From positions 1-64,000 of the forward strand of contig NZ_FNGA01000002.1 in assembly GCF_900101105.1 (NCBI RefSeq): a DNA stretch of 64,000 nucleotides, in the 5' to 3' direction. Source of the stretch: Maridesulfovibrio ferrireducens (GTDB lineage Bacteria; Desulfobacterota; Desulfovibrionia; Desulfovibrionales; Desulfovibrionaceae). The notes beneath the pieces were generated by a model. That model made no database searches, had not been told where the DNA came from, and was given only the letters and a program-made list of their open reading frames with translations. Made by a program: the position numbers and the translations under genes. Below are positions 33,518 through 43,393 of this stretch, in pieces; the stretch's first letter is position 1; each line of letters begins with the position of its first letter.

Positions 33518-35704
33518 ATGAGTTCGAACAAGTCTCGTCAGAACGCAATCACAGCGGTAACTAACTATACCCCTCCTTCAACTACGCTAAACTTCGCGGA
33601 TATTAAACCGACAGATCTTTTCGGCTGCAATGTTTTCAACGATAAAGTAATGAAAGAGAGACTTCCTAAAGGAATATACAAATCTCTCAAGAAAACTATC
33701 GAGCATGGGGAAGCAATTGATCCTTCGATAGCCGACACTGTTGCCTACGCAATGAAAGAATGGGCTATGTCGAAAGGCGCAACTCATTATACTCATGTAT
33801 TCTACCCTCTCACAGGGTCGACTGCAGAAAAACATGATGGATTCCTCAGCCCTGACGGAAAAGGAAGCGCTATCGCTGAATTTGAAGGAAAACTACTCAT
33901 TCAGGGTGAACCGGACGCATCCAGCTTCCCTAACGGTGGACTGCGCACCACATTTGAAGCTCGCGGTTACACAGCTTGGGATGTGACAAGCCCCGCATAC
34001 ATTCTGGAAAACCCAAACGGAACTTTCCTTTGCATTCCGACTGCGTTTGTATCTTGGAAAGGAGAAGCTCTTGATAAAAAGACTCCTCTGCTCAGAGCAA
34101 ATCAGGTTATAAATACTCAGGCACAGCGCATTTTAAAAATTTTCGGAGACAAATCCGGAAACCGTGTTACCTCCAACGCCGGTGCAGAGCAGGAATACTT
34201 CCTTATAGATAGAAACTTTTACTTTGCCCGCCCCGACCTCCAGCTTGCCGGACGGACACTTTTCGGAGCCAAACCTGCTAAAGGTCAGGAACTGGACGAT
34301 CATTATTTTGGAGCAATTCCCCGCCGCGTCCTTTCTTTTATGATGGATGCTGAGCACGAACTGTACAAACTGGGTGTACCTGTTAAAACTCGTCATAACG
34401 AAGTTGCTCCCGGACAGTTTGAAATTGCACCGGTCTACGAACATGCCAACCTTGCAACCGATCACAACCAGATGCTTATGACTATCCTCAAAAGCATCGC
34501 TAAAAAACATGGTATGGTTTGTCTGCTGCATGAAAAACCTTTTGCAGGAATTAACGGTTCCGGCAAACACCTTAACTACTCCCTAAGCTGTGAAGGACAC
34601 GGCAGCCTTTTTGATCCAGGTGAAAATCCACATAAAAATGCTCAGTTCCTGATATTCTGTGCTGCGGCAATTCGCGCTGTACATCGTCACAGCAAACTTC
34701 TTCGCGCGGTAGTAGCCTCTGCAAGCAACGACCATCGTCTTGGTGCTAACGAAGCTCCACCTGCAATCATGTCAATATTCCTTGGAAAACACCTCACCGA
34801 GATTTTCCAGAAAATTCAGGAAGGCAACTCCCCTACTCCTACAAGCTCCGGTTTCCTGAAAGTCGGTGTTGATACACTGCCTACGCTTCCTAGAGATGCT
34901 GGTGACCGTAACCGCACAAGCCCGTTTGCTTTCACCGGAAACCGCTTTGAATTCAGAGCTGTCGGTTCCAACGCATCCATTGCAGGTCCACAGGTTGCAC
35001 TGAACTCAATGTTCGCTGAATCCTTAGACTTTATCGCAACTGAGCTTGAAAATGCGACGAAAGGTGACCAATCTAAACTTAATGCAGCTGTACAGAAAGT
35101 AATCAAAGACATTATGGACAATCACAGTTCCATCATCTTTGACGGCGACGGCTACTCAGCAGAATGGCACAAAGAAGCAACAGAAGTACGCGGACTACCT
35201 AACCTGCCCACATCCGCAGAAGCAATTCCAGCTATTACTGCTCCTGAAGTTATTGAAATGTTCACTAAGTACAATGTCTTCACAAAAGAAGAACTTGAAA
35301 GCCGTGAAGAAATATACCTTGACCAGTACAATCAGGCTATTATGACTGAAGCCGCTCTTGTTGTTAAAATTGCAAAAACTCAGATATTCCCGGGTGCTGT
35401 CCGCTACCAGAACGAGTTGGCTTCAACATGTGCCAACATGAAAACAATCGGTGTACCTTTTACTACCGACGTTCTTGAAGATGTAACTGAAAACCTGAGA
35501 AAAATGCAGGCCGCAGTTGTTAATCTTCAGAAGATCATGGAAAACAACACTGAATCCGAAGTTGGAAAACAGGCTCATTACCTCTGCTACAAAGCATTGC
35601 CCGCAATGCTGGAAGTCCGCCAATATGCCGACTACCTCGAAGATGTTGTAGCAGATGACCTCTGGTCTCTCCCAAGCTACTCAGAAATGCTCTTCATCAA
35701 ATAA
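33518..35704 (+). CDS. glnN: Type III glutamine synthetase
   Basis: GlnN joins ammonia to glutamate using ATP. At 728 residues it is of the long type III class, unlike the 470-residue type I GlnA. Seen are the N-terminal GSIII region ([23 protein letters not shown]), the ATP-glutamate core with [28 protein letters not shown]-like [26 protein letters not shown], and [35 protein letters not shown]. Type III enzymes form dodecamers and are not adenylylated. The ATG at 33518 follows AAGGAG; the longer frame has no site. A sigma-54 promoter precedes it, and two hairpins follow it. Confidence 0.95.
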   Translation: MSSNKSRQNAITAVTNYTPPSTTLNFADIKPTDLFGCNVFNDKVMKERLPKGIYKSLKKTIEHGEAIDPSIADTVAYAMKEWAMSKGATHYTHVFYPLTGSTAEKHDGFLSPDGKGSAIAEFEGKLLIQGEPDASSFPNGGLRTTFEARGYTAWDVTSPAYILENPNGTFLCIPTAFVSWKGEALDKKTPLLRANQVINTQAQRILKIFGDKSGNRVTSNAGAEQEYFLIDRNFYFARPDLQLAGRTLFGAKPAKGQELDDHYFGAIPRRVLSFMMDAEHELYKLGVPVKTRHNEVAPGQFEIAPVYEHANLATDHNQMLMTILKSIAKKHGMVCLLHEKPFAGINGSGKHLNYSLSCEGHGSLFDPGENPHKNAQFLIFCAAAIRAVHRHSKLLRAVVASASNDHRLGANEAPPAIMSIFLGKHLTEIFQKIQEGNSPTPTSSGFLKVGVDTLPTLPRDAGDRNRTSPFAFTGNRFEFRAVGSNASIAGPQVALNSMFAESLDFIATELENATKGDQSKLNAAVQKVIKDIMDNHSSIIFDGDGYSAEWHKEATEVRGLPNLPTSAEAIPAITAPEVIEMFTKYNVFTKEELESREEIYLDQYNQAIMTEAALVVKIAKTQIFPGAVRYQNELASTCANMKTIGVPFTTDVLEDVTENLRKMQAAVVNLQKIMENNTESEVGKQAHYLCYKALPAMLEVRQYADYLEDVVADDLWSLPSYSEMLFIK

Positions 35705-35731
35705 ATAAGCCCCTTACCGGCCTCCATAAAA

Positions 35732-35763
35732 ATGAAGCCCTGCTTGAAAAAGCAGGGCTTCAT
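35732..35763 (+). terminator. First hairpin after glnN
   Basis: A perfect 14-bp stem (35732-35745 with 35750-35763) with GAAA tetraloop; only GCGTTTTA follows. It probably protects the 3' end or terminates weakly. Confidence 0.7.
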
Positions 35764-35780
35764 GCGTTTTATACCTACGG

Positions 35781-35813
35781 AAAGAGTTGTTCATGAAAAA
35801 CAACTCTTTTTTC
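35781..35813 (+). terminator. Second hairpin after glnN, with T-run
   Basis: AAAGAGTTGTT (35781-35791) pairs with AACAACTCTTT (35799-35809), then TTTTTCTT. It forms a tandem pair with the hairpin before it. Confidence 0.75.
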
Positions 35814-35886
35814 TTGGAGTAATGTAAAAAAATATATATGTATGATTTATATCTTTATCCCAAATATAATTTAATCGGAGGATCAT

Positions 35887-36429
35887 ATGCTAAAAAAAAC
35901 AATACTGACTTTTACTCTTATCCTTGCATTCGCTTCAATGGTAAGTGCAACCGCCCCCTTAACTTCAAATGAAATTGAGAGAGTCATAGCCACAATGGAA
36001 AAACTGGAACCTTATATGGATCAGATGGAAACAGAAATGGAGGAAGCTGGAAGTCACAATACAGACGTATTTGACCCGGACATGATGAAAAAAGAATGCG
36101 CGCTTATATATGAGTATAGTGCACAGGCTAAAAAAATCATTAAGGACAACGGCTTTTCCGCTCAAACATGGCCGGAAACATCAGGTAGAGTATTAAAAGC
36201 TTTTGTCTCAATCGCCATGGAACAGGAACAATCAGCCGGAATGGTAGAAATGCAGGCAGCAATGGCCCAAATGGATGCTGACCCAAACATGCCTCCTGAA
36301 CAGAAAAAAATGATGAAAGAACAAATGAACTCAATGATGCAAACAGCTAAAGCGATGATGCAGGCTCCAAAAGCAGATATTGATGCAGTTAGACCATACT
36401 TTGAAAAACTTACCGTAGCAGTTGATTAA
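35887..36429 (+). CDS. Exported methionine-rich helical protein, unknown function
   Basis: A 180-residue protein with a signal peptide (cleavage near VSA-TAP, residue 21). The rest is predicted helical by its pattern and rich in Met, Gln, Glu and Lys, with clusters such as MPPEQKKMMKEQMNSMMQTAKAMMQAP. Met clusters can bind copper(I), but no ordered Met motif is clear. I recognise no family. The ATG at 35887 follows GGAGG. It converges on a small lipoprotein gene; they share a bidirectional terminator. Confidence 0.65.
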   Translation: MLKKTILTFTLILAFASMVSATAPLTSNEIERVIATMEKLEPYMDQMETEMEEAGSHNTDVFDPDMMKKECALIYEYSAQAKKIIKDNGFSAQTWPETSGRVLKAFVSIAMEQEQSAGMVEMQAAMAQMDADPNMPPEQKKMMKEQMNSMMQTAKAMMQAPKADIDAVRPYFEKLTVAVD

Positions 36430-36439
36430 TTTTTCAAAT

Positions 36440-36477
36440 AAAAAAAGAGGAAGTTGCAGTGTAACTTCCTCTTTTTT
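36440..36477. terminator. Bidirectional terminator
   Basis: A 10-bp perfect stem (36446-36455 with 36463-36472) is bracketed by A6 and T6, so it serves the Met-rich gene and the opposing lipoprotein gene. Confidence 0.88.
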
Positions 36478-36499
36478 ATTCTCACATATAAATCAGATA

Positions 36500-36727
36500 T
36501 TAATCTTTATTTTCTTTAATTTCCTTAACATCTTCGCGTTTTAAAATCACTTTATCCCCGTCTAAATCTTTTAACTCATAACTTTTAGACTTATCAGAAT
36601 AGCTTGGTTCACCAACGGATACAATTGTAGAACCGTCAGTTTTTGTAACAGTGTAATGGGTCGAGCCACATCCTGAAAAAGCAAATAAAGCTATACAAAC
36701 AAGAAGAACTCCAAGAATTTTTTTCAT
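36500..36727 (-). CDS. YgdI/YgdR-family small lipoprotein
   Basis: A 75-residue lipoprotein: signal peptide ending in SGC, then HYTVTKTDGSTIVSVGEPSYSDKSKSYELKDLDGDKVILKREDV, the SH3-like domain of the enterobacterial YgdI/YgdR family (DUF903). The TDG and YELKDLDGD turns are typical. The role is unknown in all bacteria. The ATG at 36727 follows AGGAG; a nine-residue longer frame has no such site. It lies 30 bp after the start region of a glycosyltransferase operon but on its own terminator. Confidence 0.85.
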   Translation of the reverse strand: MKKILGVLLVCIALFAFSGCGSTHYTVTKTDGSTIVSVGEPSYSDKSKSYELKDLDGDKVILKREDVKEIKENKD

Positions 36728-36784
36728 AATTAAACTCCTAATAATAATTTTCAAAATTTGTATAAAAGAACTGTACTGATATAT

Positions 36785-38437
36785 TTATGCCATACTTTGC
36801 AACACAGATGCAATCTTTAATGATTTTTCTGTAAAGTCTCTTTCCAGTCTCTTAATGTCATGCTTTATAATTTTTAAAGCGTCCGCAGTTGAATACTTTG
36901 ATTCAAGCTTAAGCATATTACCTGCTCCGCTACCTTTTGCCGCGGAACTTAAAGCAATAGCTGAGCCGGATTTGCGCTTATGCAAAACCTTCAAACTTCC
37001 TTGATAAACCGCAGACTTACCTGAAACAGCCAGCATTAAATCATGATCAACATCATCATACTGAGTCGGTGAATATCTAAGATCAAAATCACCGATTTCA
37101 TCTAGAACAGACTGTCTGAACAAATGAAAACATCCAGTCACCGACACGCACGGCCTACAAAAATCAAACTGACCGTAATCCAGATCCTGATTGTGCGGGT
37201 CCAGATAAGAAAATTCAAATCCGCGCATACTGTCTTTAAAGTCGCGGGGAGTTTCTCTTAAATGTAAATCAGCGTGCTGAATAACTTCTTCCTGTCCGTC
37301 ATTTACAACCTTGCATCCCCATACTCCAGCATCAGGATATGAGGCTACCGCCCTGCTGAAATGAGCCTGCCAATCTTCCGGAATAAGTGCGTCATCATCA
37401 AGGTAGGCGACATAATCAAACCCTTTAATCTCATCCAAATTCTTAAGCCAGTTCCGTGCAGCGGGAGCGCCTATATTCACAGGCAGATTGATAACAGTTA
37501 AACTCTCTCCGAGCTTTTCTTTCCAATGCTCTAGAACTTGTTTTGTATCATCCTTACTACCATTATTAAGAGCAAAAACATGTACGTTTTCAAGAAGTGA
37601 ATTCGCTAAACTCTCCATCGTTGCATTAAAGTCCTTTGCCTTCTCATAAGTGTAGAGGCAGACCGCGACTTTACCATCGAGAAACTTCTTTCCGGTACTT
37701 TCAAAAATTTTATCATAAACCTTGAACCATGTATTTACCTGCCACGGGCGAGCTGTCATCCGGTCCCGCCACAATATCATAGCTTCTTCTCTGCGGCCCA
37801 TGCGATCAAGTACTTCTGCCAGCCGTAAAAGGCTTTCACCGAAAATAAGAGTATCTTCAGAGACATCGGCATAAATGTTTTCGGCAAGTTCATAGTCGCC
37901 CGAACAGAAAGCGACATCACCTGAATACTTATTTTGAATGATTTTCATTGCTGAAGGCCAGCCCCGGGAAACAGCATCTTGCGCCAAGTCATAACGGCCC
38001 ATAAAAAAAGATAGATCAAGAAAATGAGATAACCAAAAGATATTCTCAGGTTCACGAACAGTCTGACTTCCTAGATATTCAAGAAGCTTTTCTTTGTCGT
38101 CTTTAGCAATAAGACGCTGCAAAAAACTTATATTTTCTGGCACACTATTATTTGATGAAACAAAAGAAAGCGTTTCAACAAGCTGAACAGGTAAAAAATT
38201 AAGCTGCTGATTAATTGCAAGAAGATTAGTTGCAAGTTGCCCGTCAAGCGGACTGGATTCCCACGCTGTTAAAAGTAGATCCACGCCGAGATCTATTAAG
38301 GACGCGTTCTCTTTACCGTTTTCAGCGGAATTTAAAATTCTGCTGGCGGTATCCATCAAATGTGGTTTTCCATGTCCGGAAACCAAAAGCCTATACCGAG
38401 ATTCTGTGTCTAAAAAATCCCAAAAAGATCCTGTCAT
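36785..38437 (-). CDS. Family 2 glycosyltransferase with N-terminal helical repeats
   Basis: This 550-residue protein has an N-terminal helical region (about residues 30-245) with TPR-like repeats (ESLLRLAEVLDRMGRREEAMILWRDR) and a GT-A domain from about 256: KVAVCLYTYEKAKDF, VFALNNGSKDDT, and DYVAYLDDDALIPEDW, whose Asp residues bind the metal and nucleotide sugar. The sugar and acceptor are unknown. It lies 8 bp after a CgeB-like gene, so both act together, perhaps decorating flagellin or surface polysaccharide. No flagellin gene is in the window to test this. Confidence 0.85.
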   Translation of the reverse strand: MTGSFWDFLDTESRYRLLVSGHGKPHLMDTASRILNSAENGKENASLIDLGVDLLLTAWESSPLDGQLATNLLAINQQLNFLPVQLVETLSFVSSNNSVPENISFLQRLIAKDDKEKLLEYLGSQTVREPENIFWLSHFLDLSFFMGRYDLAQDAVSRGWPSAMKIIQNKYSGDVAFCSGDYELAENIYADVSEDTLIFGESLLRLAEVLDRMGRREEAMILWRDRMTARPWQVNTWFKVYDKIFESTGKKFLDGKVAVCLYTYEKAKDFNATMESLANSLLENVHVFALNNGSKDDTKQVLEHWKEKLGESLTVINLPVNIGAPAARNWLKNLDEIKGFDYVAYLDDDALIPEDWQAHFSRAVASYPDAGVWGCKVVNDGQEEVIQHADLHLRETPRDFKDSMRGFEFSYLDPHNQDLDYGQFDFCRPCVSVTGCFHLFRQSVLDEIGDFDLRYSPTQYDDVDHDLMLAVSGKSAVYQGSLKVLHKRKSGSAIALSSAAKGSGAGNMLKLESKYSTADALKIIKHDIKRLERDFTEKSLKIASVLQSMA

Positions 38438-38445
38438 AAATATCC

Positions 38446-40128
38446 TTACCCGAAGGTTTTCCTCATTTTATCCAAAAGACTTAACAGCCTGTGCTCATAA
38501 GTATGTTCGGATAATATCCTTTTTCGAGCGGCAGCACTAACTTTCTCTCTCATTTTTTTATCACCGAGACATCTTTCCATTATCTGAGGTATTTCTTTAA
38601 CATTACTATAGGAAATAATCTCGCTATCAGGTTCAAAAAGATTCTCCATTTGCTCGCGATAATCAGTCAAAATAAACCCGCCACACGCAGGAACATCAAA
38701 AATACGCTGATTCACCGCACCTTTCATCTGCCTGCTGGTGCAGTTAAAACTGACATCGGACATAGGATAAAAAGCTGGAAGATCAGCATAATAGTCCAAA
38801 GAAGGAAGATAACGCCAACCATTTTTATCAAGTAAGACATGCCACCCCGAATCCCCGACAATCAGTGGATTAAAATCAAGAATAGCTTCAATGCAGGAAA
38901 GACGATATTGACGGGTCGCCTCCCATGTTATCAAAGCTTCAAACGAAAGTTTTTGTTCATCGGCCGGAAATTCTTCGACAATTTCTAACAATTCAGGATA
39001 TCTTTTTTTTAAGTACTTTTCAACGGAGAGATCGTCAGCATTGCCGAATTCAGCCGCTAACTGTGGATATCTATCTCTAAGATTCGTAGGCAGATTTGCA
39101 TCTGCAAGCGAACTTGAAACCGCATCAATCATGGAATTACCCACAAATGAAACTTTCGAACGCCAAAGGTCTTTACCGGCTTTTCCTGCTTTAAATCTGC
39201 AAGGATCTGTCGCAAGCGGTAAATAGAAAACATTATCAAAACCCTTGTCCCGCATTACCGACAAGTTACCCGCATCATAAGTAAATATCGAAGTAAGCTC
39301 AGATGAAACATTTTCGTAGCGATAAAGCACTAAATGAGGATTATCCACAAACCATGAAGCTAAGGGCAGTTTCAACTTTAAAAGCAGGTCAGTCAGCTTC
39401 CCTTCTCTGTCCACCCCGAAATGATTAACGGTGAGTGCAAAATCAGGCTTAAACTCAACAACCGCCTTTAACAAATCCTCAACAAAACCATCGCGAACAG
39501 TATCTCCCATGCCAATGTCAACACTGCGATAAGAAATGCCTAAACGATCCAAAGCAGAAATAATTTCACCAGTTAAAAAATACGGCCTATTAAAAAAAAG
39601 AACTTTGGGTTTCACATTTTGAAATTTAGGATATTTTACTTCCTGCCAGAAATCAGGAGTAGCATCAGCCTTTTCCGCAGCCTCAAGAGTATTAGCAATC
39701 GGTACATACCAATCTGGATCAAGACGCAAATATAATGGCATTTTAATAAGGTCAAACGAGCCTTCACCATTATCTTTCTGCCATTTACCAAGTTTGCCTA
39801 AAACTTCCGCAGGCTCTCCATCAAGCCATAAAACCTGTGGATGATCTCGAAAACAGTCAGCACCTGTCAGCGCCGCAATTTGAGGATCGCTATCAACGAC
39901 AGCCACGGGACCGCGCTCAAGTAGTTTCTCAATACAAACACCTAATCCTGCCCCGAAAACAACAGGAAGTTTACCGCGGACTCCGTCAGATGCAGACGCA
40001 AGAGCTTCTTCGCGCTCAGCACCCTTACGCCCCCAAAGATGCCATACCTTGCCATCGATCAGAATTCGTACATCCACGAATTGACCGGAATCCTCAACAG
40101 GCGCGACAGTATATGCTCGTTTTGTCAT
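38446..40128 (-). CDS. CgeB-like glycosyltransferase
   Basis: A 560-residue GT-B-type protein related to Bacillus CgeB. The middle (about 175-300) carries the [21 protein letters not shown] Rossmann start and [17 protein letters not shown], and the C-terminal third has [51 protein letters not shown]-like features (residues near 460-510) of the DUF3880/glycosyl-transferase 1-2 pair. The first 120 residues form a separate N-terminal domain ([26 protein letters not shown]) found in motility-linked homologues. Substrate unknown; it is co-transcribed with the GT2 gene after it. Confidence 0.82.
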   Translation of the reverse strand: MTKRAYTVAPVEDSGQFVDVRILIDGKVWHLWGRKGAEREEALASASDGVRGKLPVVFGAGLGVCIEKLLERGPVAVVDSDPQIAALTGADCFRDHPQVLWLDGEPAEVLGKLGKWQKDNGEGSFDLIKMPLYLRLDPDWYVPIANTLEAAEKADATPDFWQEVKYPKFQNVKPKVLFFNRPYFLTGEIISALDRLGISYRSVDIGMGDTVRDGFVEDLLKAVVEFKPDFALTVNHFGVDREGKLTDLLLKLKLPLASWFVDNPHLVLYRYENVSSELTSIFTYDAGNLSVMRDKGFDNVFYLPLATDPCRFKAGKAGKDLWRSKVSFVGNSMIDAVSSSLADANLPTNLRDRYPQLAAEFGNADDLSVEKYLKKRYPELLEIVEEFPADEQKLSFEALITWEATRQYRLSCIEAILDFNPLIVGDSGWHVLLDKNGWRYLPSLDYYADLPAFYPMSDVSFNCTSRQMKGAVNQRIFDVPACGGFILTDYREQMENLFEPDSEIISYSNVKEIPQIMERCLGDKKMREKVSAAARKRILSEHTYEHRLLSLLDKMRKTFG

Positions 40129-40291
40129 ATGTTTTCTTTAAATCATTTCAGCTAAGTGTGACAATGGTTGAATCACCATTTTTTGAATAACAACAAACAT
40201 TCATAAATACCCAAAACAAGACTTGCCAATATTAAGGATATCATTATCCTATTTTTTCGGATTAATTATAAAAAAATTAACAGGATTAGTA

Positions 40292-40999
40292 ATGACCAAT
40301 ACAACTGAATCAGCCCTCATAACAGACAGCATCATGCATAATTTGGATATGGATAATTGGGAAAGAAGCGAGCATTTTACTTTTTTCCAGTCCATGAAAT
40401 CATGTCAGTACGGCTTTACCATACAACAGGACATCACAGAAGTTTGCGAGTTAAGAAAAAGAATCAAGTCATCCGCAAAATCAATCAGATTTTCAGATGC
40501 TCTTTATTTTTTCGCGACAAAAGCAGCCAACACCGTACCGGAACTGAGAACTAGAATTGTAGACGGAAAGCCTGTCATTTTTGATAAGATTCATCCAGCT
40601 TTCACATATATTCCAAAGGGACGTTCACTGCATGCAAACTGTTTGGCACAATACGCTGATAATTATGCAAAACTTACAGAAAACATAGAATTCTCACGTC
40701 AAAATGCGGATAAGAATCCAAGCCTGACACCTAAAGGCGGAGATAAACAAAATCTTTTATATTTCAGCATTAACAATGGAGTAGCTTTCACTTCTGCCAC
40801 AAACCCTTGGGGTGACTGCAACGAAGACTCCGTTCCGAGAATACTATTCGGACAGGTTACAAAAAATGCAGAAGACAAAAAAATTCTGCCTGTCTCCATA
40901 GAACTGCTTCACAGTCTGGCCGATGGCAGACATATTGCCGAATTTTTTAAATTATTCGGAGAAATGTGCTCTAATCCAGAAAAATATATAAATGTTTAA
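40292..40999 (+). CDS. Chloramphenicol acetyltransferase-like acyltransferase
   Basis: This 235-residue protein fits the CAT trimer fold: YGFTIQQDITEVCELRKRIK at the start, the FSDALYFFATKAANTVPELRTRI stretch (FY..ky.i..A-x-n-x-iPEfR-type), FTSATNPWGDC, and the catalytic loop LLHSLADG, with catalytic His207 and Asp211 retained. In classical CAT the loop is HHxxxDG; here the first His is Leu. Resistance to chloramphenicol is possible but not shown, and chromosomal relatives may acylate other hydroxyl substrates. The ATG at 40292 has a weak AGGA site. It stands alone, divergent from the CgeB-like gene. Confidence 0.82.
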   Translation: MTNTTESALITDSIMHNLDMDNWERSEHFTFFQSMKSCQYGFTIQQDITEVCELRKRIKSSAKSIRFSDALYFFATKAANTVPELRTRIVDGKPVIFDKIHPAFTYIPKGRSLHANCLAQYADNYAKLTENIEFSRQNADKNPSLTPKGGDKQNLLYFSINNGVAFTSATNPWGDCNEDSVPRILFGQVTKNAEDKKILPVSIELLHSLADGRHIAEFFKLFGEMCSNPEKYINV

Positions 41000-41039
41000 A
41001 AAAACAGGTGGAAACTTTCTTATGAGAGTTTCCACCTGT
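41000..41039. terminator. Bidirectional terminator
   Basis: A perfect 13-bp stem (41004-41016 with 41027-41039) is preceded by A7, which gives a T-run on the minus strand. It lies between the convergent CAT-like and aminotransferase genes. Confidence 0.85.
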
Positions 41040-41069
41040 AATGATTTTAATAAATTAAAAACTAATCGC

Positions 41070-42020
41070 TTAGTACTTCTTCAAAACAGTTCCATTTTCT
41101 TCTATATCTTTAGCGAGTAATTCCCGCATACGTCTGCACACAGGACCGGGTCTAACATCGTGAATCGGTTTTTTATTAAATCTGACTACCCCGACTGCAT
41201 CATTTGACGTTCCGCAAACAATGACCTCTTTTGCGAGAAGTATGTCTTCCTCGGAAATGGCGCAATAATCAACAGGAACTTCATCAGCTATCAACTGAAT
41301 AGCCCTAAGAATAGTTGTACCCGCAAGAGCATTCGTGAACTCTGGAACTTTAATCGTCCCGCCTGCATCAACAATACAGACATTCTCCGTTGCGCCCTCT
41401 GCTAAAAATCCAAGACGATCGAAACAGAAAGACATATCAAATCCTTCTTTCATTGCATCAAACTTCATTAAAACATTCGGTAGATAATCAATTGATTTGA
41501 TTGTCGCCAAATAAGGCTGCTTTGCAGGGATCGAAGATTTAAAAGCAGTAAGCCCCTTTTCATACCATTCTTCAGACTTAGGTTCATATTTATAAACAAC
41601 GACATATAATGAAGGAACCGGACACTCAAAAGGACTGATACCGAATCCCCCCCCTCCTCTGCCTAACATAACGCGTACAAGACCGGACTCACAACCGGAT
41701 GCACCGCACACATCCAAAATAATATCTGAAAGTTCCTCCCATGAACAAGGAGGCTGAAGGTGTATCGTAGAAGCGGATCTTTTCATTCTGCGCACATGAG
41801 GATCAAGCTGATACAGTTTGCCATTTACAAACTTCATGGTTTCAAAAACACCATCCCCGCGATGAACCAGATGATCATCCCACGGCATAAGCATTAACTT
41901 AGGATCAGTGCAAACAAGCCCGATTCTATGCTCATAAAAAGCACAAACTTTATCAGTTCCTGCACGCATGGAGGCAAGCATAGCATCGATATATTCTTCG
42001 CTACCTACTTTTTTTATCAA
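41070..42020 (-). CDS. Class IV aminotransferase (PLP fold type IV)
   Basis: The 316-residue protein belongs to the branched-chain aminotransferase / D-amino-acid aminotransferase / aminodeoxychorismate lyase group. Family signs are HRGDGVFETMKFVNGKLYQLDPHVRRMKRSA, the PLP-lysine region TIKSIDYLPNVLMKFDAM, GFLAEGATENVCIVD and NALAGTTILRAI. Lysine in TIKS is the likely Schiff-base residue. The first 25 residues are an extra N-terminal segment. The assignment within the group is open; the EGATENV and DHLVHRGDGVFE forms resemble aminodeoxychorismate lyase and D-amino-acid transaminase equally. It is not in an operon with folate or leucine genes. Confidence 0.85.
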   Translation of the reverse strand: MIKKVGSEEYIDAMLASMRAGTDKVCAFYEHRIGLVCTDPKLMLMPWDDHLVHRGDGVFETMKFVNGKLYQLDPHVRRMKRSASTIHLQPPCSWEELSDIILDVCGASGCESGLVRVMLGRGGGGFGISPFECPVPSLYVVVYKYEPKSEEWYEKGLTAFKSSIPAKQPYLATIKSIDYLPNVLMKFDAMKEGFDMSFCFDRLGFLAEGATENVCIVDAGGTIKVPEFTNALAGTTILRAIQLIADEVPVDYCAISEEDILLAKEVIVCGTSNDAVGVVRFNKKPIHDVRPGPVCRRMRELLAKDIEENGTVLKKY

Positions 42021-42197
42021 TTTGAACTCCGTAAATTTTATTCATATCCCCGAGAAGACAGATTTCGCCACTTACCCTCGAAATAAGATTATCTCGAAAG
42101 TCTCTTTCTAACTTACAGAACAAAAGCAATACTCGGCAAGGGATTAACCCTAATTATTTCATTAAATCATATTAGTAAAATTAGCATTCTGAAATTA

Positions 42198-42244
42198 ACA
42201 AAAAAACAAAAAAGGCCGATCTTCGAAATATCGAAGATCGGCCT
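42198..42244 (-). terminator. Intrinsic terminator of asd
   Basis: A perfect 14-bp stem (42213-42226 with 42231-42244, loop AATA) is followed on the minus strand by a T-rich run. It lies 24 bp after the asd stop. Confidence 0.88.
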
Positions 42245-42268
42245 GAATGACTAACTTAAATAAGCCAA

Positions 42269-43297
42269 TTAAACTACACGGACAAGACCGCGCTCAATGA
42301 GAGTTTCGGCAATTTGTATAGTATTAAGAGCCGCGCCTTTGCGGATGTTATCAGCAACAACCCACATATTAAGGCCGTTATCAATAGTGTCATCTTCACG
42401 AATTCTACCGACAAAAACATCATCTTCACCGGCGCAATCAATTGCCATCGGATAATGCCCCTTTTCGGGGTAATCGATGATAGTAATTCCGGGGAAATTA
42501 GCGAGAAGATTTCTGCAATCAATCGCGCTCAATTTTTCAGTTGTTTCAACATTTACGGACTCAGAATGACCATAGAAAACAGGCACGCGTACTGTTGTGG
42601 CAGTAAGTTTAATGGAGTCGTCGCCCATGATCTTTTTAGTTTCATTAACCATTTTCATTTCTTCCTTGGTGTAATCATTTTCAAGGAAGACATCAATCTG
42701 AGGCAAGCAGTTGAACGCAATCTGATGAGGATAAACATCTGAAACAACTTCTTTGCCATTGAAAAGTCTGCTAACCTGAGTTTCAAGCTCATTAATAGCT
42801 TTCTGACCGGAACCTGAAACAGCCTGATAAGTAGAAACTACGACACGTTTAATTTTGGCTTTGTCATGAATAGGCTTAAGAGCAACAACTAGCTGAATTG
42901 TAGAACAATTCGGGTTGGCGATTATGCCGGGATGCCAGTCAAGATCTTCGGGATTAACTTCGGGCACAACAAGAGGAATCTTAGGGTCCATTCTCCATGC
43001 GTTAGAATTATCGATAACAACGCAACCAGCTTTAACCGCCAGAGGAGCAAATTTCTCGGAAGTATCACCGCCAGCTGAAAAAAGAGCTATGTCAAATCCT
43101 TCAAAGGAATCTTCTTTAAGCTCAATAACGGTCAATTCATTATCCATATAAGGAACTTTTGTTCCTGCGGAACGAGCAGAAGAAAAAGGAACAACTTCAG
43201 ATGCGGGAAAATTTCTCTGCTCAAGAACTTTGAGCATTTCGCGACCGACCGCACCTGTAGCACCGACAACAGCAACTCTGGGATTCTTAGTACTCAT
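42269..43297 (-). CDS. asd: Aspartate-semialdehyde dehydrogenase
   Basis: Asd reduces beta-aspartyl phosphate to aspartate semialdehyde, the branch point to lysine/diaminopimelate, threonine and methionine. The 342-residue protein has the NADP loop VGATGAVGREM (11-21), the nucleophile Cys in NPNCSTIQ, the substrate region GSGQKAINEL and the His in PVFYGHSESV. This is the common Gram-positive/deltaproteobacterial type. It starts 96 bp after metF in the same direction with no terminator between, so the methionine-related genes metF and asd may be co-transcribed. Confidence 0.96.
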   Translation of the reverse strand: MSTKNPRVAVVGATGAVGREMLKVLEQRNFPASEVVPFSSARSAGTKVPYMDNELTVIELKEDSFEGFDIALFSAGGDTSEKFAPLAVKAGCVVIDNSNAWRMDPKIPLVVPEVNPEDLDWHPGIIANPNCSTIQLVVALKPIHDKAKIKRVVVSTYQAVSGSGQKAINELETQVSRLFNGKEVVSDVYPHQIAFNCLPQIDVFLENDYTKEEMKMVNETKKIMGDDSIKLTATTVRVPVFYGHSESVNVETTEKLSAIDCRNLLANFPGITIIDYPEKGHYPMAIDCAGEDDVFVGRIREDDTIDNGLNMWVVADNIRKGAALNTIQIAETLIERGLVRVV

Positions 43298-43393
43298 GGC
43301 TTTGCCTCCGTATTTTTAATCTGAAACTTAAAAAAGTGATCAGGTTTAATTTTTATTGATGATGATCAAAACTTGACCGCAACAACTGACCAA

